Positions 8,865-17,050 of a stretch of DNA of 64,000 nt are shown in pieces. Each line of letters begins with the position of its first letter. Positions within the stretch are counted from its first letter, which is position 1. Below the pieces are notes generated by a model that saw only the letters and a list, made by a program, of their open reading frames with translations, was not told where the DNA came from and did not search any database. Origin of the DNA: Alphaproteobacteria bacterium. GTDB taxonomy: Bacteria > Pseudomonadota > Alphaproteobacteria > JACAEB01. The stretch covers positions 186,001 to 250,000 of the forward strand of contig JACKLE010000002.1 in the NCBI GenBank assembly GCA_024236075.1, written 5' to 3'. The position numbers and the translations under genes are program-made.

Positions 8865-10154
8865 TCAGCCCCTCACCTGGCCCGAGCCGCGCACGACATA
8901 TTTGAAGGTCGTGAGCTCGTTGACGCCGACGGGTCCGCGCGCATGGAGCTTTCCGGTGGCGATGCCGATCTCCGCGCCGAAGCCGAACTCGCCGCCGTCG
9001 GCGAACTGCGTCGAGGCGTTGACGAGAAGGATCGCGCTGTCGCATTCGCGCGTGAATCGTTCCGCCGCGGCGGCGTCCTGCGTGACGATGGCCTCGGTGT
9101 GCGCCGAGCCGTAGCGCGCGATATGGTCGAGCGCGGCCGAAACGCCGTCGACGATCCGCACCGAGATGATGGCGTCGAGATATTCGGTGCGCCAGTCCTC
9201 CTCGCTCGCCGGCTTCGCGGCGGGAAAGCGCCTCGCGACCTCCTCGTCGCCGCGGATCTCGCAGCCCGCCGCGGCGAGATCGGAGAGGATCGGCACGAGG
9301 TGGCTGTCCGCGACCGCGCGGTCGACGAGCAGCGTCTCGGCCGCGCCGCATATGCCGGTGCGGCGCATCTTCGCGTCGAGCGTCACCGCGCGCGCCATGG
9401 CGAGATCCGCCGCGCCGTCCACATAGACGTGGCAGATGCCCTCCAGATGCGCGAGCACGGGCACGCGCGCCTCCTCCTGCACGCGCGCGACGAGGCTCTT
9501 GCCGCCGCGCGGGACGATGACGTCGATGAACTCCGTCATGCCGGAGAGCATGACGCCGACGGCCGCGCGGTCCGTGGTCGGAACGAGCTGGATCGCGCCC
9601 GCCGGCAGCCCCGCCTCCTCGAGCCCCTCGACGAGGCAGGCATGGATGGCGGCGGAGGAGGCGCGCGCCTCCGAGCCGCCGCGCAGGATCGCCGCGCTCC
9701 CGGCCTTGAGGCAGATCGCGCCCGCATCCGCCGTCACGTTGGGCCGGCTCTCGTAGACGATGCCGACGACGCCGATGGGCACGCGCACGCGCGAGATCTC
9801 GAGCCCGTTGGGCCGCGTCCAGCGCGCGAGCACCGTGCCGACGGGGTCGTCGAGCTCGGCGATCGTCTCGAGCCCCTCCGCGACGGCCTCGAGGCGCTTG
9901 GCGTCGAGCGTCAGGCGGTCGAGAAGGGCGGGCGAGAGGCCGCGCGCGCGGCCCGCCTCGACATCGGCGGCGTTCGCGGCGAGAATCGCTTTCGTTCGGC
10001 TACGGATGATGGACGCCCCGGCGCGGAGCGCGCGGTCCTTCCTCTCGCGGGGAGCGAGCGAGAGCGCATGGGCCGCCGCCCGCGCGCGCGCGCCCATTTC
10101 GCGCATCAGCGCCGCGATGTCGCCGGTCGGAGCCGCTCGAAGGGTCACGGACAT
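8865..10154 (-). CDS. proA: gamma-glutamyl phosphate reductase
   Basis: 429 residues from the ATG at 10154. Second step of proline synthesis: NADPH-dependent reduction of gamma-glutamyl phosphate to the semialdehyde. It has the aldehyde-dehydrogenase fold with the family's [12 protein letters not shown], the active-site cysteine in [13 protein letters not shown] and the C-terminal [13 protein letters not shown]. An upstream TTG at 10166 would create a four-base overlap with the proB stop; the ATG is preceded by AAAGGAG at very short spacing. Directly follows proB, so the two pathway enzymes are made together. Confidence 0.96.
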   Translation of the reverse strand: MSVTLRAAPTGDIAALMREMGARARAAAHALSLAPRERKDRALRAGASIIRSRTKAILAANAADVEAGRARGLSPALLDRLTLDAKRLEAVAEGLETIAELDDPVGTVLARWTRPNGLEISRVRVPIGVVGIVYESRPNVTADAGAICLKAGSAAILRGGSEARASSAAIHACLVEGLEEAGLPAGAIQLVPTTDRAAVGVMLSGMTEFIDVIVPRGGKSLVARVQEEARVPVLAHLEGICHVYVDGAADLAMARAVTLDAKMRRTGICGAAETLLVDRAVADSHLVPILSDLAAAGCEIRGDEEVARRFPAAKPASEEDWRTEYLDAIISVRIVDGVSAALDHIARYGSAHTEAIVTQDAAAAERFTRECDSAILLVNASTQFADGGEFGFGAEIGIATGKLHARGPVGVNELTTFKYVVRGSGQVRG

Positions 10155-10162
10155 GGCTCCTT

Positions 10163-11359
10163 TCAACCCGTCTCGGGGCGCTGGGTCAAGACGAGGTCGT
10201 CGCGATGGATCATCTCGTCGCGGCCGCGATAGCCGAGCGCGTCCTCGATCTCGCCGCTCTTGCGGCCCTTGATGAGCGCCGCGTCCTCCGAGCCGTAGGC
10301 CGAGAGGCCGCGCGCGATCTCGCGGCCCTCGAGGTCGCAGACGCGCACCGCGTCCCCGCGCTGGAAGAGCCCTTCCACGGCCTTGACGCCGGCGGGCAGG
10401 AGGCTCATGCCGCGCTTCAGCGCCGCCACCGCGCCGTCGTCGATGGCGAAGCTGCCGAGCGGGCTCAAGGAGCCCGCGATCCAGGCCTTGCGCGCCGTGC
10501 GCGGGCTCGCCTCGGCGAGGAAGACGGTCGCGCGCGCCTCGCCCGTGGCGAGCCGGCGCACCGGATGCTCGGGCCGGCCGTCCGCGATGAGCATATGCGC
10601 GCCCGCGCCGACGGCGATGCGCGCGGCGAGGAGCTTCGTCGCCATGCCGCCGGAGCCCATGGCCTGCGCGGTCTTGGCGCCGGCCGCCGCCGCCATCGCC
10701 TCGATCTCGGGCGTGAGATGGGCGACGAGCGGCACGTGGGCCGCGCCCGCGTCGCGGTTGGGATCGCCGGTGTAGAGCCCGTCTATGTCGGAGAAGAGGA
10801 TGAGGCAGTCGGCCGAGATCATCTGCGCGACGCGCGCGGCGAGGCGGTCATTGTCGCCGAAGCGGATCTCGTTCGTCGCCACCGTGTCGTTCTCGTTGAC
10901 GACGGGCACGGCGCCGAGGCCCAGCAGCGTGCGCAGCGTCGCGCGCGCGTTGAGATAGCGCCGCCGCTCCTCCGTGTCCGACAGGGTGAGGAGGATCTGC
11001 GCGACGGTGAGCGAGAATCCTTCGAGCACGGACTGATAGGCGTGCGCGAGCTGGATCTGCCCGACGGCCGCCGCCGCCTGGCTCTCCTCTAGCTTCAGGA
11101 CGCCCGTCGGCACGGCGAGGCGGCGGCGCCCGAGCGCGATGGCGCCGGAGGAGACGAGGACGACCTCCTTGCCTTCTGCGCGCAGGGCGGCGACATCCTC
11201 GGCGAGCGCCTTCAGCCAGTCGGCGCGCAGGCGGTTCGTCGCGCGGTCGACGAGGAGCGAGGAGCCGATCTTCACCACGACGCGCCTGGCGAGGCCGAGC
11301 ACCTTCGCCGGCGTCAGGGCCTGCGCGGCGGAGGCAAGGCCGCTCATCGCGGGCTCCAT
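10163..11359 (-). CDS. proB: glutamate 5-kinase
   Basis: 398 residues. Phosphorylates glutamate in the first, feedback-controlled step of proline synthesis. The amino-acid kinase domain ([46 protein letters not shown]) covers about residues 25-275, followed by a C-terminal PUA domain (about 295-380, [20 protein letters not shown]). The start overlaps the obgE 3' end by 16 bases; an alternative ATG lies four codons downstream (MSGLASA). With ObgE upstream and ProA downstream this is the usual rhizobial cluster. Confidence 0.96.
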   Translation of the reverse strand: MEPAMSGLASAAQALTPAKVLGLARRVVVKIGSSLLVDRATNRLRADWLKALAEDVAALRAEGKEVVLVSSGAIALGRRRLAVPTGVLKLEESQAAAAVGQIQLAHAYQSVLEGFSLTVAQILLTLSDTEERRRYLNARATLRTLLGLGAVPVVNENDTVATNEIRFGDNDRLAARVAQMISADCLILFSDIDGLYTGDPNRDAGAAHVPLVAHLTPEIEAMAAAAGAKTAQAMGSGGMATKLLAARIAVGAGAHMLIADGRPEHPVRRLATGEARATVFLAEASPRTARKAWIAGSLSPLGSFAIDDGAVAALKRGMSLLPAGVKAVEGLFQRGDAVRVCDLEGREIARGLSAYGSEDAALIKGRKSGEIEDALGYRGRDEMIHRDDLVLTQRPETG

Positions 11360-12387
11360 TCGAGGTCGGGGGCGCTCGCGGCCTCCACCGCCGCGGCGCG
11401 CCGGCGCGCGATCTCGCCGAAGACCTCCTCGATGAGGCCCTTCACCCCCGCGCCGGAGACGCCCGAGACGCGATGCGCCTTGGCGCCGCAGGCCGCTTCC
11501 AGGGCGCGGGCGCGCTCCTCCACGACGTCCGGCGTCAGCGCGTCGGTCTTGTTCAGGGCGACGATCTCGGGCTTGGCGGCGAGCGCGGGCGAGTAGGCGG
11601 CGAGCTCTCCGCGCACGGTCCGATAGGCCGCGCCGACATCCTCCGCCGTGCCGTCGACGAGATGGACGAGCGCCGCGCAGCGCTCGACATGGCCGAGGAA
11701 GCGGTCGCCGAGCCCCGCGCCCTCGTGCGCGCCCTCGATGAGGCCGGGAATGTCGGCGATGACGGCGCGGGCCGTGCCGAGCTCCACGACGCCGAGCACC
11801 GGGTGCAGCGTGGTGAACGGATAATCCGCGACCTTCGGGCGCGCGCGGCTGACCGCCGACAGGAAGGTCGACTTTCCGGCATTGGGGAGCCCGACGAGGC
11901 CGGCGTCGGCGATGAGCTTCAAGCGCAGGCGGACGATTTTCTCGATGCCTGGATAGCCCGGCGTCGTGCGGCGCGGCGCGCGGTTGGTCGAGCTCTTGTA
12001 GTGCGCGTTGCCCATGCCCCCGTCGCCGCCGGCGGCGAGGAGGACGCGCATGCCCTCGCGGTCGAGATCGGCGACGAGCGTCTCGTCGTCCTCCTCGAAG
12101 ATCTGCGTGCCGACCGGCACCGCGAGGACGATGTCGGCGCCGTCCGCCCCCGTGCGGTTCTGGCCCGCGCCCCCGCCGCCGTTCTTCGCGAAGTAGTGCT
12201 GCTGGTAGCGGAAGTCGATGAGCGTGTTGAGGTTCTCGCGCGCCTCGGCATAGACGTGTCCCCCGCGCCCGCCATTGCCGCCGTCGGGCCCGCCGAACTC
12301 GATGAACTTCTCGCGCCGAAAGCTGAGCGATCCCGGGCCGCCATTGCCCGAGCGGATCGTCACCTTGGCTTCGTCGAGGAACTTCAT
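11344..12387 (-). CDS. obgE: GTPase Obg/CgtA
   Basis: 347 residues. Essential GTPase that binds the 50S subunit and acts in late ribosome assembly and ppGpp response. The glycine-rich OBG domain (residues 1-158, [13 protein letters not shown]...GGNGGRGG) is followed by the G domain with G1 [10 protein letters not shown]3 DIPGLIEGA and G4 NKTD. It ends with a short basic/Ala-rich tail. Unlike in many bacteria, it is separated from rplU-rpmA by a GNAT gene and 231 non-coding bases holding a good promoter candidate. Confidence 0.97.
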   Translation of the reverse strand: MKFLDEAKVTIRSGNGGPGSLSFRREKFIEFGGPDGGNGGRGGHVYAEARENLNTLIDFRYQQHYFAKNGGGGAGQNRTGADGADIVLAVPVGTQIFEEDDETLVADLDREGMRVLLAAGGDGGMGNAHYKSSTNRAPRRTTPGYPGIEKIVRLRLKLIADAGLVGLPNAGKSTFLSAVSRARPKVADYPFTTLHPVLGVVELGTARAVIADIPGLIEGAHEGAGLGDRFLGHVERCAALVHLVDGTAEDVGAAYRTVRGELAAYSPALAAKPEIVALNKTDALTPDVVEERARALEAACGAKAHRVSGVSGAGVKGLIEEVFGEIARRRAAAVEAASAPDLEWSPR

Positions 12388-12445
12388 GGCGTCACATCGC
12401 AGGATCGGCCGGTAGCGTATGAAAGGCTTGCGGTCCCATGGTCCG

Positions 12446-12472
12446 CCGTCCCGCGCCCGAAGCGCGGGACGG
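12446..12472 (-). other. perfect 11-bp stem-loop in the obgE leader region
   Basis: CCGTCCCGCGC, loop CCGAA, GCGCGGGACGG. It lies between the candidate obgE promoter and the obgE start and would form in the 5' untranslated RNA. There is no U-tract on either strand, so it is not a standard terminator. A leader structure affecting obgE expression, or a Rho-independent remnant after the GNAT gene, are both possible. Confidence 0.5.
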
Positions 12473-12532
12473 CGCGGGACGAGGCGGGAGGCAGGCCATG
12501 CGGCGCGTCTCCAAGCGCCTCGTTCTCCACCA

Positions 12533-12562
12533 TATATAGCGCGCCGGCCGCCCTTTTGTCCG
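12533..12562 (-). promoter_or_regulatory. candidate sigma70 promoter for obgE-proB-proA
   Basis: On the minus strand, CGGACA (12562-12557; four of six consensus positions) is followed after 18 bases by TATATA (12538-12533). The TATATAT run is the only AT-rich stretch in this 231-base gap. A start around 12526 would give a leader of roughly 140 bases containing the 11-bp hairpin. Confidence 0.45.
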
Positions 12563-12618
12563 GGCGGGCGCTGCCGGCCCGGCGGGGCCGCGGCGCGCGC
12601 GTCGAGGCACTCATGGCG

Positions 12619-13230
12619 TCACCCGTCCGCGAGCGGAAGAAGGACGCGCATCCCGTCCTCGCTCGGCGTGCCGGCGCGCGCGCCGCGAAGGCGTCCGCGC
12701 CATTCGGCCTGGGTCAGCTCCATCGCGCGCTCCGGCACCTCGGAGCCCCGCGCGCGGCACGCCTTGGCCCGGGGCGCCTCGTCCAGATAGCGGAAGCCGA
12801 GCTTCCCGAGGACGCGCGCCGAGGCGGCGTTCTCTTCGAAATGTCCCGCGCGGATGGCCGGCAGGTCGAAGACCGCGAAGCCGTAGTCGACGACCGCCTT
12901 GGCGGCCTCGCTCGCGAGCCCGCGGCCCCAATAGGGCTCGCCCAGCCAGTAGCCGAGCTCGACGCCCTCCTCGCGGACGTGGAGGCCGACGACGCCGATG
13001 AGCCCCTCGCCCGGGATGGCGATCGCGAAGATCTCGTGGCCGTGCTCGACGAGGCCGAAGCGGCATGCCGCGAGCCAGCTCCGCGCATCGTCGAGCGTGT
13101 AGGGCCAGGGCACGCTCGCGAGCATCGAGGCGACCTTCCAGTCGCCGACGAGCAGCGCAATGCGCGACGCGTCCGCCCGCTCGGGGCGGCGCAGCGTGAG
13201 TCGCGGTGTCTTCAGCGTGATGGCGGCCAT
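12619..13230 (-). CDS. GNAT family N-acetyltransferase (RimJ/RimL-like)
   Basis: 203 residues. It transfers an acetyl group from acetyl-CoA to an unknown amine; the RimJ/RimL group often acts on protein N-termini. The GNAT features seen are LKTPRLTLRRPERAD at the start, the acetyl-CoA loop around WGRGLASEA, and ENAASARVLGKLGF in motif B. The frame is open to 13311, but the ATG at 13230 is preceded by GAGGGAG at good spacing and begins at the conserved domain. Upstream codons would run through the rpmA terminator. The position between rpmA and obgE is a common rhizobial arrangement. Confidence 0.88.
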   Translation of the reverse strand: MAAITLKTPRLTLRRPERADASRIALLVGDWKVASMLASVPWPYTLDDARSWLAACRFGLVEHGHEIFAIAIPGEGLIGVVGLHVREEGVELGYWLGEPYWGRGLASEAAKAVVDYGFAVFDLPAIRAGHFEENAASARVLGKLGFRYLDEAPRAKACRARGSEVPERAMELTQAEWRGRLRGARAGTPSEDGMRVLLPLADG

Positions 13231-13285
13231 GGCGGCTCCCTCGCATGTTCCAAGCTTCGAGGGAGCGGGCGCCGGCGCCCGGGGC

Positions 13286-13317
13286 AAAAATTTAGGGAGA
13301 TGGCGGTCCATCTCCCT
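13286..13317 (-). terminator. intrinsic terminator after rpmA
   Basis: On the minus strand a perfect 10-bp stem (AGGGAGATGG / CCATCTCCCT, loop of four) at 13317-13294 is followed by AAATTTTTGCC. The stem plus U-tract lies 51 bases after the rpmA stop, so it ends the rplU-rpmA transcript. It also lies just upstream of the GNAT start, isolating that gene. Confidence 0.85.
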
Positions 13318-13367
13318 CGAGACCTTCGGATCGCCACCCTGTCGGCGGCGACCGTTCGGTTCGCCGC

Positions 13368-13637
13368 TTAGTTTTCCGCGTCCGCCATCGGGTCTACGGA
13401 GACGTAGATCCGGCCGAGACGGCCGCGGCGGAAATTCACGCGACCGGTCGCGGTCGCGAAGAGCGTGTGGTCCTTGCCGAGGCCGACATTGCGCCCGGGA
13501 TGCATCTTCGTGCCGCGCTGGCGCACGAGGATGTTGCCCGCGAGGACGGACTCGCCGCCGAAGCGCTTCACGCCGAGGCGCTGGGCGTTGCTGTCGCGCC
13601 CGTTGCGCGAGGAGCCGCCTGCCTTCTTGTGAGCCAT
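13368..13637 (-). CDS. rpmA: 50S ribosomal protein L27
   Basis: 89 residues, the family length. L27 reaches the peptidyl-transferase centre with its N-terminus. The sequence begins [16 protein letters not shown], a diagnostic L27 start, with the later [17 protein letters not shown] and [16 protein letters not shown]. No N-terminal pre-sequence of the Firmicutes type is present. It follows rplU by ten bases and is followed by an intrinsic terminator. Confidence 0.98.
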   Translation of the reverse strand: MAHKKAGGSSRNGRDSNAQRLGVKRFGGESVLAGNILVRQRGTKMHPGRNVGLGKDHTLFATATGRVNFRRGRLGRIYVSVDPMADAEN

Positions 13638-13647
13638 GGATCTCTCC

Positions 13648-13962
13648 TCAGCCTGCGGAAATCTCGGTGATCTTCAGCGCCGTCAGGGGCTGACGATGCC
13701 CATTGCGGCGACGCGAATTCTTGCGCCGGCGCTTCTTGAAGACGATGACCTTGCGCCCGCGCGTCTGCTCGACCACCTCGGCCGAGACCGTGGCGCCCGC
13801 AACGAGCGGCGCGCCGATCTTCGCCTCGCCCTCGCCGCCGATCATCAGCACCTCGGAGAGCTCGACTTTGGCGCCCGGCTCGGCCTCGAGCTTCTCGACG
13901 AAAAGGACGTCGTCCTTGGCGACGCGGTATTGCTTTCCGCCCGTCTTGACCACCGCGAACAT
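13648..13962 (-). CDS. rplU: 50S ribosomal protein L21
   Basis: 104 residues from the ATG at 13962 ([14 protein letters not shown]), the usual length and start. L21 binds 23S rRNA near L20. The [17 protein letters not shown] basic stretch near the C-terminus is characteristic. The reading frame is open a further 22 codons upstream, but these overlap the 5' leader downstream of a clear promoter. First gene of the rplU-rpmA operon. Confidence 0.97.
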   Translation of the reverse strand: MFAVVKTGGKQYRVAKDDVLFVEKLEAEPGAKVELSEVLMIGGEGEAKIGAPLVAGATVSAEVVEQTRGRKVIVFKKRRRKNSRRRNGHRQPLTALKITEISAG

Positions 13963-14037
13963 GACCGTCCCCGTAAGAGATGCAAAGGCGCGACGCCGCG
14001 CCGGCCGCGGCCCCACGGGCCCAGCCAAGGAGCGCGG

Positions 14038-14065
14038 ACTATACCGGCGAACGCCCGCAAGTCAA
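14038..14065 (-). promoter_or_regulatory. strong sigma70-type promoter for rplU-rpmA
   Basis: On the minus strand TTGACT (14065-14060) and TATAGT (14043-14038) are separated by 16 bases; each matches five of six consensus bases. Predicted transcription start is near 14031, giving a GC-rich leader of about 70 bases before the rplU ATG. Confidence 0.85.
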
Positions 14066-14090
14066 GAAAAGGCCGGGGCGCGGGAGCGCC

Positions 14091-14513
14091 TCAGAAGAAC
14101 TCCTCGAGGCCCGGTATGCGGGAGAGCACCTGGGCGGTCGTCTCGTCGCCGGCATGGGCGCTCGCGAACTCGGCGAAGCGGGCGACGAAGGTGCCGACCT
14201 CGTTCGGCGGCAGCCCGACGCGGGCGAGGCGGGCGAGGGATTTCAGCTCCTTCAGCCGTCGCGCCCGGCGCATGTCGAGCCGCGCGGCGATGCCCTCGAA
14301 GGGCTCGACGCCGGCGCGGTCGCTGGCGGTCGCGAGGAGATGCTCGGCGTCGGGCAGCTTCTGCAGGAAGGCCTGGGCCTCCTCGCGCCCCACATGGGCC
14401 TTCACGAGCTCGAGGAGGCTCGCGACCGCCCGGCGCGCCCGCGCCTGGGAGAGCGCGTGGCGCTCCGCGGTGAGCGTGACGAATTCCTCGATGCGCATGA
14501 ACATGCCCGTCAC
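14091..14513 (-). CDS. small helical protein of unknown function (DUF2267/DUF2780-like)
   Basis: 140 residues, no signal peptide or membrane segment. The N-terminal half (MRIEEFVTLTAERHALS...RAVASLLELVKAHVGREEAQAFLQKLP) resembles the repeat unit of DUF2267/DUF2780-type helical proteins. The second half (LARLARVGLPPNEVGTFVARFAEFASAHAG) looks like a related repeat. Function unknown. A stand-alone gene between the rplU promoter and the PRC-barrel gene, with a terminator behind the latter protecting it from read-through. Starts at MTGMF or MFMR are also possible. Confidence 0.7.
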   Translation of the reverse strand: MTGMFMRIEEFVTLTAERHALSQARARRAVASLLELVKAHVGREEAQAFLQKLPDAEHLLATASDRAGVEPFEGIAARLDMRRARRLKELKSLARLARVGLPPNEVGTFVARFAEFASAHAGDETTAQVLSRIPGLEEFF

Positions 14514-14574
14514 GGTGGCTGACGGGCGGACGATAAGGGCAAGTCCGCGAGACCGTCAAAGGCCGCGGCCGCGG

Positions 14575-14621
14575 AAAAAAATGCGGCCTCCGCACGCTGG
14601 GGGCGCGAATGCGGAGGCCGC
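14575..14621 (-). terminator. intrinsic terminator after the two-domain PRC-barrel gene
   Basis: Minus strand: GCGGCCTCCGCA (14621-14610), 15-base loop, TGCGGAGGCCGC (14594-14583), then ATTTTTTTCC. A perfect 12-bp stem followed by seven U residues, 49 bases after the gene's stop. One of the two clearest terminators in the window. Confidence 0.88.
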
Positions 14622-14669
14622 GGACGCGCGAAGGTGGGGCGTTCGGGGAAATCGCGCGTCGAACTCAAC

Positions 14670-15806
14670 CTAGTAGGTCGTGCTGCCGGAGCCGGCCGGC
14701 GACTGCTCGTTCGAGGGCGGCGCGTAGATCGGCGACGACTCCGTGGGCGCCGCCGTGCCCGGCGCCTGCTCGTCGCGCGTCACGTCCGGCGACGGACTGC
14801 CCATCGAGCGGCGGAAGAGCTCCGGATGCTGCGAATAGAGCTGGTCCGTCGCGCGCACCTCGTATTTCGGGAGCGCCTTGATCTCGTCGAGCGACATGGC
14901 CTCTAGGGTGAAGCCGCCGGCGCCCTGCTCGAGCGTGACGTCGCGCGCCTCGATGCGCACATGGCTCTCGCCGAGCCCGAGGAAGCCGCCATAGGCGAGG
15001 ATCACGGCCTCGACATGGCCGTCGTCGTCGAGGACGAAATCGTCGATATTGCCGACCTTCTGTCCGTTCTCGTCATTGACCTCCGAGCCGATGATGTCCT
15101 GCGGGCTCATCTCGGCGAAAGCGTCCGGAGCGTCGTCCTGGACCTGCCGGGTCAGATCGAGTCCCGAGGGGCTCGACTGGCCGTCGCCATAGGTCGCCGC
15201 GGAATCGCCCGAGTCCATCGGCGATTGGGATCGCCCGTACGCGTCGCTCGACGCCGACCGGTCGTACGCCGTCGCGTCGGCGGCCGGGCCCTGCGACAGA
15301 AGGTGCGAGGAGGCGAGCCGCGATCCCATGTCGTCGGTCCATGCCGGCATCTCCTCGGCCTGCGAGAGGCGCATGGTCTTCAGCGAGACGCTCTGCGAGC
15401 CGGAGGCCGTCTGGAACTCGGAGGCGTCGATTCGCACCTTCGTCTCGCTGTCGAGCGCGACGATCACGCTTTGGACGGAGTCGCTGTCGTCGACGACCAG
15501 GTCGGCGATGTCGCCGACGGCCTTGCCTTGCGCGTCGAGCACCTGCGCGCCGATCAGGCTCTTCGCGTCGACATTGGCGAACGGGCCGCTGTTGTAGCTC
15601 TCGCCGCCGAGGCTGCCCGTGGATTGCTGCGGCGCATTGCCGGGCATGATGTCGGCGGGCGTTTGACCGCCGTTCGGGATGGCGTCGGTGGCGTTCGTCC
15701 CCGCCGCGCCGCTGCCCGGATCGGCCGGGTCGACATTGTCCGCCGCGACCGCCATGGCGCCGAACATCGCGGCGGCGCAGGCGGTGCTGAGTAGGAAGTT
15801 GCGCAT
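14670..15806 (-). CDS. exported protein with two PRC-barrel domains
   Basis: 378 residues. A signal peptide (MRNFLLSTACAAAMFGAMAVAA) is followed by two PRC-barrel domains, roughly residues 77-142 (LIGAQVLDAQGKAVGDIADLVVDD) and 232-315 (IIGSEVNDENGQKVGNIDDFVLDDDG). They are joined by low-complexity Ser/Asp/Gln-rich linkers and followed by a Pro/Ser-rich tail. PRC-barrels bind RNA or protein partners; exported copies are common in rhizobia and have no firm role. The ATG at 15806 has GGAGAGAG upstream and starts the signal peptide. Preceded by an AT-rich island with an element shared with the next PRC-barrel gene. Confidence 0.87.
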   Translation of the reverse strand: MRNFLLSTACAAAMFGAMAVAADNVDPADPGSGAAGTNATDAIPNGGQTPADIMPGNAPQQSTGSLGGESYNSGPFANVDAKSLIGAQVLDAQGKAVGDIADLVVDDSDSVQSVIVALDSETKVRIDASEFQTASGSQSVSLKTMRLSQAEEMPAWTDDMGSRLASSHLLSQGPAADATAYDRSASSDAYGRSQSPMDSGDSAATYGDGQSSPSGLDLTRQVQDDAPDAFAEMSPQDIIGSEVNDENGQKVGNIDDFVLDDDGHVEAVILAYGGFLGLGESHVRIEARDVTLEQGAGGFTLEAMSLDEIKALPKYEVRATDQLYSQHPELFRRSMGSPSPDVTRDEQAPGTAAPTESSPIYAPPSNEQSPAGSGSTTY

Positions 15807-16187
15807 CGTCTCTCTCCAAACCTTGGTGAAACACCGGCTGCCCAGTCCTGCTCGCCCGAAGGCGGCATCGACCAGCCTGCACTTCAATTGGCCTGCCGTC
15901 CCTGTTCATCAAGCTCGCTTAACGCAATTTTACAATATAAAACTTCGTAATTCTAAATTCCTGGATAGATTAAATCGTGATTATTACGGGAAGTGCTTAG
16001 CAAGAAAGACGACAATCCGAATCGCGCGCTTAAAATACTTTAACATTACAGAAGCTGCCGGGCGGGGGTCTCGCGGCCGGCTCTTCGGCCGGGCGCGGCC
16101 CGGTCTCCCGAGCGCCGCCAGCCCAGTGGAAACGATCCGTGCGTGCAAAGGTTCCGGCGCGAGCGGGCCCGCGGGACGGCGAGCCCG
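15807..16187. other. 381-base intergenic region with an AT-rich island
   Basis: Between the two PRC-barrel genes. Bases about 15910-16055 are strikingly AT-rich compared with both flanks and contain TATATT- and TAAAAT-like hexamers on the minus strand. It is the probable promoter region of the two-domain PRC gene. I see no RNA gene or credible ORF. Bases 16056-16187 return to high GC and follow the stop of the single-domain PRC gene; no U-tract terminator is visible there. Confidence 0.6.
15937..15951 (-). promoter_or_regulatory. shared PRC-gene upstream element, copy 1
   Basis: Plus strand ATAAAACTTCGTAAT. The same 15 bases with one change (ATAAAACTCCGTAAT) occur at 16808-16822 upstream of the second PRC-barrel gene, in the same orientation and at a comparable distance from the start (about 130 bases). 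On the coding strand it reads ATTACGAAGTTTTAT and overlaps TATATT, a good -10 candidate. Confidence 0.5.
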
Positions 16188-16685
16188 TCACGACGTCTCC
16201 GGCCCGCTCGAATAGAGGTGGTCGCCGGCGGAGGGACGATAGGTCGGCATGTCCTTGAGGTCCGACTCCAGAAGGTCCTCGCACCTCAGCCCTTCCGGGC
16301 CCGGCCGGTTTCCGAAGGCCTCCGCGGACAGGCGGATGCGCCGCTTCCAGACGCCGAGAAAGCCGTCGGTCAGAAGGATCACGGCCTCGACGCGGCCGTC
16401 GGCATCCAAGACGAGATCGTCGACCCTGCCGATGCGCCGGCCCTTGGCGTCGCGGACGACGGCGCCGACGACGGTCGCGGGCTCGGCACCCGAAAAGACG
16501 TCCGACGTCTCGAGCAGAATTTCGGGCCCGGAGGGCGCAGCCTCGCCGGCCGTCGGGGGCACATGCCGTGCGGGCGCGGATCGTTCCAGGCCCGGGGCGG
16601 GCGGGATGGCGCCGTCGTCGACCGCCGGGGCCTGGCTCGCGGCGAGGGCCACCGAGCAGAGCGTGGAAATCATGAGCTTGCGCAT
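16188..16685 (-). CDS. exported single PRC-barrel domain protein
   Basis: 165 residues. Signal peptide MRKLMISTLCSVALAASQAPA, a Pro/Ala/Gly-rich linker, then one PRC-barrel (about residues 60-125: TVVGAVVRDAKGRRIGRVDDLVLDADG), ending in a segment like that of the larger neighbour (DLKDMPTYRP compared with EIKALPKYEV). It is a paralogue of the second domain of the upstream-lying two-domain protein, so the pair probably arose by local duplication. The ATG at 16685 has GGAGG eight bases upstream; the open frame extends 24 codons further. Confidence 0.85.
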   Translation of the reverse strand: MRKLMISTLCSVALAASQAPAVDDGAIPPAPGLERSAPARHVPPTAGEAAPSGPEILLETSDVFSGAEPATVVGAVVRDAKGRRIGRVDDLVLDADGRVEAVILLTDGFLGVWKRRIRLSAEAFGNRPGPEGLRCEDLLESDLKDMPTYRPSAGDHLYSSGPETS

Positions 16686-17050
16686 GGATCTGGCCTCCCT
16701 GCTTCGAGGTCCCCTTTGCGCTCCCGCCGAAATCCTTTCCGGCCGGGCACGACCCACAGGTGGGCCGCGCGCGACGGCATCTCAAGTTAATATCCGTTGA
16801 ATTGAGCATAAAACTCCGTAATGTTCCTAGAAATACGTATTATGGCGCAAATAAGAACGAGAATGCCACATTCGAGATTGAGAGATATTGCCATGGTGTT
16901 CATAAGTTGTATTTATTAAAGACGACTCATATCGGTCAGTATCGAAACAATTTCAGGATATATACAGTAAAACTGGAACATATGTCTGGGCGCTTGCAAG
17001 GGGGCGGGAGTTCTGGCGCCGGGCCGCGCCCGGGTGGATGATCGCGCGCC
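16686..17050. other. 365-base divergent intergenic region with an AT-rich island
   Basis: Separates the single-domain PRC gene (minus) from the helicase gene (plus). Bases about 16785-16985 are AT-rich (well below half G+C, against about 70% around it). It holds the second copy of the shared element (16808-16822), a GGAAC directly next to it on the minus strand, and TATATA/TATACA runs near 16955-16968 that could serve the helicase promoter. An open frame of 93 codons (GTG at 16760 to 17041) crosses it, but I do not believe it is a gene. Confidence 0.6.
16808..16822 (-). promoter_or_regulatory. shared PRC-gene upstream element, copy 2
   Basis: Plus strand ATAAAACTCCGTAAT, 14 of 15 identical to copy 1 at 15937-15951. 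On the minus strand it reads ATTACGGAGTTTTAT and is preceded by GGAAC (16827-16823), the -35 hallmark of alphaproteobacterial EcfG promoters. The matching CGTT at 16-18 bases is not present, so EcfG control is only a possibility. Confidence 0.5.

Noticed and set aside
12446..12472. Intrinsic terminator for the GNAT gene
   Set aside because: Perfect stem but no U-tract on either strand; kept as a leader structure only.
12384..12614. 76-codon minus-strand ORF between the GNAT gene and obgE
   Set aside because: It crosses the candidate obgE promoter and the 11-bp hairpin, and has no family-like sequence.
16808..16827. EcfG (general stress) promoter for the PRC-barrel gene
   Set aside because: GGAAC is present, but no CGTT-like -10 at 16-18 bases, and copy 1 has GGAAT at a different distance.
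16760..17041. 93-codon GTG-start ORF through the AT-rich island before the helicase gene
   Set aside because: No ribosome-binding site, the C-terminal part becomes Gly/Pro/Ser-rich as soon as it reaches GC-rich DNA, and the region carries promoter elements on the other strand.
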